64,000 nucleotides of DNA from NCBI GenBank assembly GCA_022376925.1, contig JAIOJX010000004.1, positions 5,332,001 through 5,396,000 of the forward strand, written 5' to 3'. Below are positions 57,698 to 64,000 of this stretch, piece after piece. Numbering within the stretch: position 1 is the first letter of the stretch; each line of letters begins with the position of its first letter. Source of the DNA: Tragulus kanchil (Eukaryota > Chordata > Mammalia > Artiodactyla > Tragulidae). Position numbers and translations under genes: made by a program. The notes under the pieces are model-generated. The model was not told the origin of the DNA. It did not search any database and was given only the letters and a program-made list of their open reading frames with translations.

Positions 57698-58411
57698 ATC
57701 TTTTAACCCAAAGCACTTACCATGTTTGGACAAACTCTGTAATTTTCTGGCGTATTACGTTTATGTTTATTGTCACTCTCTCCCCATAGGATGAAAGCTC
57801 TAAGAAGGGTTCTTTTCCACTGATGAGACCTAAGTACCTGGAAGAGTGCCTATGGCATAGTAGGTGCTCAATAAATATTTGTCAACAAATAGGAATTGAA
57901 TTCTAGTGAGCTGTCAAAGTCTGCTTTCTCTTTGGGAGATGGACACGTGTGACAGAAGGGTCAAAATCAGGCAGGTACTCTGAGACTTTCTACAAGACAC
58001 AGAAGGACTGAAAGGCCCTGAGAAAGGAAATTCATTTTCCTGCATGTGATTCCCTGTACCTTAATGCTGAATTTGTCATCTTGAGCACCCCTACCTCCCA
58101 CCTATCTTGGGCAACATTGGTCTTTTACTCAGCAAAAGTGATAAAAACATCAGCCAGGTCTAGGAGGCTCTCAGTCAGCCCCACAAAACCGCCTAACCAG
58201 CATTGTACTTGGACGTGTGCCCCCACGTACAGTGACTTTGGCCATCATAACTGGAAAATCTCATGTTCTGACTTGAGAGTGGCCCCCAAGATCCCTGAAA
58301 ACCACACAGGAATTTCTTTGTGAAAGTTAGCCTACTTGGCCATGCCCGTGCCGCCCCACCTGCCCAGCCTGGCACGCCCCTAGGAAATCTCTCAGGCTGG
58401 CAGTGCCTTAC

Positions 58412-58525
58412 CTTCAAGGAGACGCACTGTCTTATTGCTGAACAGTAGAATGGCCTGGGATTGGAGTGTTTTCAGGCGGAACGGATGTGCCAATGCTGAG
58501 CCTCTGGGAGCGGTACTGCCCAAGT
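58412..58525 (-). pseudogene. FAT2: Partial, frameshifted copy of FAT2 laminin-G exon (D16 copy A)
   Basis: Matches the 3' part of the exon at 59497-59642 including its donor. It lacks two bases near the donor ('ggagacgcac' here against 'ggagagacgcac'), lacks one A in 'ggcggaacgg', and breaks off before the acceptor. It cannot splice in from the 5' side. Product of an assembly overlap. Confidence 0.9.
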
Positions 58526-58581
58526 CCTAACCATTATTAATTTGCAGCTTCTCACATTCCCGATCTCGCTTAACCTTTTTC

Positions 58582-58783
58582 TTTTTATTTATTTAGCTAT
58601 ACCAAGTCTTAGTTGCAGCACACAGGATTGGATATTTGTTGCAGTATGCGAGATCCTTTTTAGCTGCAGCCTGTGAACTCCGATTTGCAGCATGTGGGAT
58701 CTAATTCCCTGACCAGGGATTGACCCCAAGCACCCTGCATTGAGAGCATGGTGTCTTAGCCATTGGACCACCAGGAAGTCCCA
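58582..58783 (-). mobile_element. CHR-type SINE, antisense (D16 copy B)
   Basis: Duplicate of 57495-57697 with one G missing in 'ccaccaggaagtcc'. Confidence 0.85.
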
Positions 58784-59496
58784 TCTTTTAACCCAAAGCA
58801 CTTCCCATGTTCGCACAACCTCTCTAATTTTCTGGCGTATTACGTTTATGTTTATTGTCACTCTCTCCCCATAGGATGAAAGCTCTAAGAAGGGTTCTTT
58901 TCCACTGATGAGACCTAAGTACCTGGAAGAGTGCCTATGGCATAGTAGGTGCTCAATAAATATTTGTCAACAAATAGGAATTGAATTCTAGTGAGCTGTC
59001 AAAGTCTGCTTTCTCTTTGGGAGATGGACACGTGTGACAGAAGGGTCAAAATCAGGCAGGTACTCTGAGACTTTCTACAAGACACAGAAGGACTGAAAGG
59101 CCCTGAGAAAGGAAATTCATTTTCCTGCATGTGATTCCCTGTACCTTAATGCTGAATTTGTCATCTTGAGCACCCCTACCTCCCACCTATCTTGGGCAAC
59201 ATTGGTCTTTTACTCAGCAAAAGTGATAAAAACATCAGCCAGGTCTAGGAGGCTCTCAGTCAGCCCCACAAAACCGCCTAACCAGCATTGTACTTGGACG
59301 TGTGCCCCCACGTACAGTGACTTTGGCCATCATAACTGGAAAATCTCATGTTCTGACTTGAGAGTGGCCCCCAAGATCCCTGAAAACCACACAGGAATTT
59401 CTTTGTGAAAGTTAGCCTACTTGGCCATGCCCGTGCCGCCCCACCTGCCCAGCCTGGCACGCCCCTAGGAAATCTCTCAGGCTGGCAGTGCCTTAC

Positions 59497-59642
59497 CTTC
59501 AAGGAGAGACGCACTGTCTTATTGCTGAACAGTAGAATGGCCTGGGATTGGAGTGTTTTCAGGCGGAAACGGATGTGCCAATGCTGAGCCTCTGGGAGAC
59601 GGTACTGCCCGAAGCTCTGACCGCTGAACCTCACGGCAGTGC
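59497..59642 (-). CDS. FAT2: FAT2 laminin-G (first half) exon, intact copy
   Basis: 146 bases encoding TAVRFSGQSFGQYRLPEAQH, WHIRFRLKTLQSQAILLFSN and KTVRLSLK, the opening strands of the laminin-G domain. The acceptor on - is 'ggttgctttcacag' before 59642. The donor is 'ttgaag|gtaagg' after 59497. It begins with GC, completing the Gly codon from 62223, and ends in phase 0, so LSLK joins LVNGVLW of the next exon as expected. Two broken partial copies flank it (58412-58525 and 60597-60723). Only this one has both splice sites and an open frame. Confidence 0.94.
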
Positions 59643-59739
59643 CTGTGAAAGCAACCAAAGGTGTCACCTCCACATGAAGTGGTCCCCACGGAGCCCTGGC
59701 ACCGAGTGGGTGTCTTTCAGTCCTTGAGCAGCAAGCAGC

Positions 59740-59840
59740 GCCATTGCTCCCCTCTTACAGGTGGAGAAACCAGGCTATGGGATCACTTGTCTGGGGTCAC
59801 ACAGTTAGGCTGGGGCCATCACCCTGCATTTCTTCCTTTG
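59740..59840 (-). repeat. MIR fragment (D17 copy A)
   Basis: 'ctcttacaggtggagaaacc' and 'ctggggtcacacagttaggc', in antisense MIR order. The D17 copy is at 60821-60921. Confidence 0.55.
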
Positions 59841-60596
59841 GCCCCAGGGACCCTTGCCTTGGGTCCCAGTCTGGGTGAGAAACTATGAGCTCAAACCATG
59901 AAGAAAACAAGAATCAAGTCAGAAATGTCATCAATTGAGAATGTAGAAATCAAAATTTCTATCCTCTGTAGTTTCCATGTTTCTGATATCACTTGGGGGA
60001 GAAGGAGGCCAGACTGGAGAGGATCTTGCATATACGTGTGATTTCAGGAATGCCACAGGGCTTTTTAACTCAGGATATCTCTTTAATTATTAGGATTGTA
60101 GTCATTTGCATAGGCTCTTCCCACGGGATATGCTGCTGAGAAGCCAAGAGACTTCTGTGCTGGAGAAAGAAGGCAGTGATAATTGTGAGGCCAAAATGTC
60201 CGTAAGCCCCTGAAGCCCTGTCACAATTGCTAATACACAGCTGCACCTAAACTTGAGTTTTTCAACTTTATTTGACCATGGGACCCTTTAATGTGGAACA
60301 CCCACCCATAGCCCTGGACAATAGCATTCAGTGGAAACTACTTTGGGAAATGCTGTGTTATATCAAGCAATACTCTCCCCAGACTTTGTTTTTTAAATCT
60401 ACCCCCCACCCCGAAGTGAGTTCACTAATTAAATCTCTAAAACCTCAGTGTGAATAAGTTGTCAGGGGAAAGGATGGGCAATACAGGCTCCAGATTCCTA
60501 GGGAAGAGAATTGGGCTTTTTGAGGGAGTTTGGGAGGAGGAGGAAAGAGGGTTTTAATCATCCACCCAAGGGCACCCCTAGGAAATTGGCCAATGG

Positions 60597-60723
60597 AGCA
60601 CTGTCTTATTGCTGAACAGTAGAATGGCCTGGGATTGGAGTGTTTTCAGGCGGACGGATGTGCCAATGCTGAGCCTCTGGGAGCGGTACTGCAAGCTCTG
60701 ACCGCTGAACCTCACGGCAGTGC
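60597..60723 (-). pseudogene. FAT2: Partial, frameshifted copy of FAT2 laminin-G exon (D17 copy B)
   Basis: Has the acceptor side of the exon at 59497-59642 but lacks its donor and last codons. Deletions are 'ggcggacgg' against 'ggcggaaacgg' and 'ctgcaagctc' against 'ctgcccgaagctc'. Not functional; an assembly by-product. Confidence 0.9.
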
Positions 60724-62222
60724 CTGTGAAAGCAACCAAAGGTGTCACCTCCACATGAAGTGGTCCCCACGGAGCCCTGGCACCGAGTGGGTGTCTTTCA
60801 GTCCTTGAGCAGCAAGCAGCGCCATTGCTCCCCTCTTACAGGTGGAGAAACCAGGCTATGGGATCACTTGTCTGGGGTCACACAGTTAGGCTGGGGCCAT
60901 CACCCTGCATTTCTTCCTTTGGCCCCAGGGACCCTTGCCTTGGGTCCCAGTCTGGGTGAGAAACTATGAGCTCAAACCATGAAGAAAACAAGAATCAAGT
61001 CAGAAATGTCATCAATTGAGAATGTAGAAATCAAAATTTCTATCCTCTGTAGTTTCCATGTTTCTGATATCACTTGGGGGAGAAGGAGGCCAGACTGGAG
61101 AGGATCTTGCATATACGTGTGATTTCAGGAATGCCACAGGGCTTTTTAACTCAGGATATCTCTTTAATTATTAGGATTGTAGTCATTTGCATAGGCTCTT
61201 CCCACGGATATGCTGCTGAGAAGCCAAGAGACTTCTGTGCTGGAGAAAGAAGGCAGTGATAATTGTGAGGCCAAAATGTCCGTAAGCCCCTGAAGCCCTG
61301 TCACAATTGCTAATACACAGCTGCACCTAAACTTGAGTTTTTCAACTTTATTTGACCATGGGACCCTTTAATGTGGAACACCCACCCATAGCCCTGGACA
61401 ATAGCATTCAGTGGAAACTACTTTGGGAAATGCTGTGTTATATCAAGCAATACTCTCCCCAGACTTTGTTTTTTAAATCTACCCCCCACCCCGAAGTGAG
61501 TTCACTAATTAAATCTCTAAAACCTCAGTGTGAATAAGTTGTCAGGGGAAAGGATGGGCAATACAGGCTCCAGATTCCTAGGGAAGAGAATTGGGCTTTT
61601 TGAGGGAGTTTGGGAGGAGGAGGAAAGAGAGGGTTTTAATCATCCACCCAAGGGTACACGGCTAGTAAATGATAGAAACCCAGGTTTGAAACTGAACTGC
61701 CTAGTCTACACGCTGAGGTTAAAACAGTCAGATGCTGGAGTTAAAACCATCAGACTCTCGTTGTTAATGGTAGAGGTATTAGGAACTCAGGTTAATTGAC
61801 ACCTTCTATGTGTCAGGTGCTTCTCTCAGCAAGCACTGAATATTTCACTACTGTTTAGTCCCTACAGCAGTGCAGAGGCACAGAGAGGGTCATTCGTTGT
61901 CCTTGGGTCACGTGGCTCACAAGAGGCATGGCTAGGACTGAAACCCAGGCCATTCGATGCCAAGTCTGCTTTTAGCCATGATCTGAACTGCCTCTTGTCG
62001 TCTTACTGTTATTTTTAAGGTTCCAAAAAGTGACCAGAACTAGGGTGCTCTTCCATGACTAGATTTTGTGAGGCTGTACCAGGTCATGGTGATCCGTGGC
62101 CCTTAATCCTGTGAAAACGTCCCTCTAAGTATCCCTGAGAGTTCCCTGCTGGGATCTCCGTCCCTGGGGTCGGGGCGCCAGGCCCGCAGCGCTGGGCCAC
62201 CTGGGGCGGGCCCCCTTCTCAC
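60724..62222 (-). other. FAT2: FAT2 intron (with part of D17)
   Basis: The real intron runs from GT at 62222-62221 to AG next to 59642, about 1.5 kb once D17 is collapsed. It contains MIR fragments. The rest shows nothing recognised. Confidence 0.8.
61640..61990 (-). repeat. MIR-derived sequence
   Basis: 'aagggtacacggctagtaaa' and 'gaaacccaggtttgaaactg' (61650-61700), then 'gacaccttctatgtgtcagg', 'gtcacgtggctcacaagagg' and 'gactgaaacccaggccattc' (61798-61960). Probably two antisense MIR copies. Confidence 0.65.
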
Positions 62223-63030
62223 CTTTACAGGAGCAGTTCTTCTCTAGGCGGTGCCGCGGGGTCAGGATGCTGAGCCTGGCTGTGCTGTACGTGGGCCCCA
62301 CCCTGGGGTCCAGGCGCACGGTCTCTTGGCAGATCTGTCGCTGGCAGCTTGGCCCCTGGCAGGGCACCACAGGCATGGCTGACCTCATCTGAATTCCCAC
62401 CGAGTGCTCCATCTCCTTAGCTGAGCGAGTGATGATGGCTGCCAGCTCCTGGTTGGAGAAGGTCCCCAAGTGCCCCTCAAAGACGAGGAGCACGTCCACC
62501 CCAGCCACGGCCTCCGCAGGCTGAAGGCTGGCCAGGTGGATGTTGGCTCGTTTGATGTCCAGCCTGTTGCTGAGGAACCTCTGCAGGTTCCTCCAGTGGT
62601 CACTCACCAGCTCCTCTGGGGTGAGCTGGTGGAAGCCCATCCACATGGTCTGCTGCAGAGCCTCCCGCCCCACGTGCCACACGTGCACGTGGACCCCAGC
62701 CGTGGTGGAGAAGGTCCCATCGCTGACTGTGACATTGAGCGCGTAGCGGCCCCGAGGCAGCCCCGGGGCAGCGATAATCTTGCCGTCGGTCGCGCCCACT
62801 GAGAAGCGCCGGCCCAGGGCCTCCTCCCCCGCAAGGCTGTAGACCAGTGTGTCCTGCGGGTCTCGGTCTGTGGCGTGGATTTTGCCCACCATGCCACCCT
62901 GGAACTCCTCCTCCCCGGTGGTGATGAAGATCTCCAGTGGGAGGGCGGAGGGTGGGTAGTGGCTCTGCTCCCTGACGTGGACTCTGACTGCCGTGGAAGA
63001 GGAGAGGGCCGGGGTGCCGCTGTCTGACAC
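62223..63030 (-). CDS. FAT2: FAT2 exon: end of cadherin array and membrane-distal linker
   Basis: 808 bases, 269 whole codons plus one base. It begins [20 protein letters not shown], the closing strand of a cadherin repeat, and continues a last cadherin-like repeat ([54 protein letters not shown]). A conserved linker between the cadherins and laminin-G follows ([20 protein letters not shown] to [20 protein letters not shown]). The acceptor on - is 'cgcttcacccacag' before 63030 and the donor GTGAGA follows 62223. The calcium-binding DRD and xDx motifs of cadherins are visible. It is the most upstream FAT2 exon in the window. The 34-repeat extracellular region lies beyond the right edge. Confidence 0.95.
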
Positions 63031-64000
63031 CTGTGGGTGAAGCGGGCACCGAATCAGGACCGCCAGCTGTCGGGGCCTCCCTGCAGCTCCAGGGCAGGCT
63101 CAGCGAGCTGTCGCACTTGAGAAGGAAGAGCATCACTCCAGAAGCACCAAGGGCTGCTTGGGGGCAGTTAGACCCACGCTGCACCACATGGTAAAACTTA
63201 ACTCCCCCACCTTCTCACCTGACCCCTCTCTCAGCCCCTCCTCAGCCTCTCCGGCCACGCACCACCTCCTTCCTGTTGAAGGGCTCTTGTTCAGTCTCTT
63301 CTGGGGTCAGAGTGGGGACGGGCATGTGTTCCTCAGCTGAACAAATATGTGTTGAGCCAGGCCCTCCACTACGATCAGGAGAAAAGAGGTCAGAAGAGGT
63401 GACAGACAGGCAACAGCAGGTGTCGGGCCCTCGGGTGGGAAAGAGTGCTCGGCACAGCAAGGAGGGAACAGTGTGGACGAGCAGGCAGGACCCAGGACCA
63501 GGGGTGAGCAGAGAGGTAACCCAGGCCGTTACTGACGGGCTGCGGAGCACAAGGTTAGATTTCAGTCAGAGACACGAAAAGCCACCGAAGGTTTTAAGCA
63601 AGGTGGTGATGTAATCGCATCGAAGGAGAAGATGGGGAATCAGAAATGCCTTTCTTTTGCCCATTTTTTTTAATTTTTATTTTTTGTTATGCAAGCCCTT
63701 GCATGTCTCTTGCCCATTTCACCAAAGCATCTCTACAGCTTTCTGCCTGGACTTAGGCAGACGAGGGCGGAGCTTTCCTTCCTCTCCTCAGTAACATTAT
63801 CACTTCCTCAGCTGCCAGCAAGGGTCCTCAAGGTTTTCCCTACAATGATATCTTGTTCCTGTGGATTTGCTTTGAGTGGGCAAAAAACGTACGATAATAC
63901 ACTGACTCCTGGAAATTATGGGTAACACGGATGAGATATCAATAACAATGGTAATAATTAATATTGCTGCTAAGTGTTATAATATTTAACTAACATTAAC
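63031..64000 (-). other. FAT2: FAT2 intron (upstream, runs off the window)
   Basis: No further FAT2 exon seen up to 64000. It contains an L2 remnant at 63395-63640 and a T-rich tract at 63660-63690. The rest is unremarkable. Confidence 0.75.
63395..63640 (-). repeat. L2 LINE fragment, antisense
   Basis: 'gcacagcaaggagggaacag', 'gagcagagaggtaacccagg', 'gaaaagccaccgaaggtttt' and 'aagcaaggtggtgatgtaat' follow the reversed L2 3' part. Confidence 0.6.

Larger units (their letters stand above)
52790..57895 (+). repeat. L2 LINE remnant, sense, multiply interrupted
   Basis: Recognisable L2 landmarks follow in order: 'gtgtccaaaacagaactcct' (55279), 'atttaaactgccatcatctc', 'aagtctcttctcaacacagt', 'catgttaattctttgcttaa', 'ttgctcactgcactcaagcc' (56909), 'agtgaagccttccctaacca' (57427), and the 3' end 'gtaggtgctcaataaatatt' (57861). 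CHR-type SINEs, an ART2A element and assembly blocks D14-D16 interrupt it, so its true length is much less than written. The 52790-53020 and 53240-53470 parts fit L2 less clearly. Confidence 0.6.
49825..59496 (-). other. FAT2: FAT2 intron, heavily duplicated in the assembly
   Basis: 9.7 kb as written, about 5.2 kb after collapsing D13-D16. It contains ART2A, Bov-tA and CHR-type SINEs, a long L2 remnant and a partial false copy of the neighbouring exon at 58412-58525, listed separately. 50115-50390 shows no recognised repeat. Confidence 0.85.
57451..59613. repeat. Tandem duplication D16, period about 1,086 bp, reaching into a FAT2 exon
   Basis: Copy A is about 57438-58525 and copy B about 58527-59613. 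Copy A ends inside the FAT2 exon equivalent to 59497-59642. Near the joint both sides are noisy ('gtcctaaccattattaattt' against 'ccctaaccacttatttaatt'). Confidence 0.95.
59511..61652. repeat. Tandem duplication D17, period about 1,081-1,085 bp
   Basis: Copy A is 59511-60574 and copy B 60597-61652. It overlaps D16 in the exon. The filler 60575-60596 ('cacccctaggaaattggcca') resembles 59457-59475 ('cacgcccctaggaaatctct'), the sequence just before copy A. Confidence 0.95.

Noticed and set aside
62600..63187. 195-residue open frame on - overlapping the FAT2 cadherin exon
   Set aside because: An alternative frame of the 62223-63030 exon. The FAT2 frame is supported by family sequence and splice phases.

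Overview
This window is nuclear DNA from a ruminant, probably a bovid. It is rich in ruminant-type SINEs (Bov-tA/ART2A and cetartiodactyl tRNA-derived elements), has 3' fragments of the BovB LINE, and carries ancient MIR, L1M, L2 and hAT remnants. It holds the 3' ends of two vertebrate genes arranged tail to tail. SLC36A1 (proton-coupled amino-acid transporter PAT1) is on the + strand. FAT2 (protocadherin Fat 2) is on the - strand. This matches the known mammalian order SLC36A1-FAT2. I see no complete gene, no RNA gene other than tRNA-derived SINEs, and no bacterial-style system.

Layout. 1-4644 is SLC36A1 intron. 4645-4814 is the penultimate coding exon and 17158-17429 the last coding exon, ending in a stop codon. 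A repeat-poor stretch of about 4 kb follows, read as the 3' UTR, with a poly(A) signal at 21442-21447. From about 21.5 to 41.1 kb is intergenic DNA dominated by old L1 fragments, SINEs, MER20-like and MER1-like DNA transposons and MIRs, with a strong CTCF-like motif at 38565-38582. FAT2 then runs leftward from 63030 to 42470. Its six exons are 63030-62223, 59642-59497, 49824-49383, 46802-46649, 44536-44079 and 43002-42470. All their splice phases agree, and together they give the last 846 residues: end of the cadherin array, laminin-G, two EGF, a transmembrane helix and the cytoplasmic tail.

The outstanding property of the window is artificial-looking structure. At 17 separate places a block of about 1.05-1.15 kb is followed directly by a near-identical copy of itself (offset about 1,075-1,177 bp in every case). 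The blocks have unrelated content and arbitrary boundaries, often with a few tens of bases of scrambled filler at the joint, and the copies differ mainly by one- or two-base indels. Neighbouring duplications often tile into each other. I read this as un-merged overlaps between contig ends or gap fills in the assembly, not biology. Removing one copy of each would shorten the locus from 64 kb to about 45 kb. The artefact doubles the FAT2 transmembrane exon (one copy frameshifted), leaves two broken partial copies of a FAT2 laminin-G exon, and doubles part of the FAT2 3' UTR with its poly(A) signal.

I did not find a previously undescribed biological system. The useful results are the two gene ends with exact splice sites, the duplication map, several datable nested transposon insertions with target-site duplications, and a candidate CTCF site between the convergent genes.
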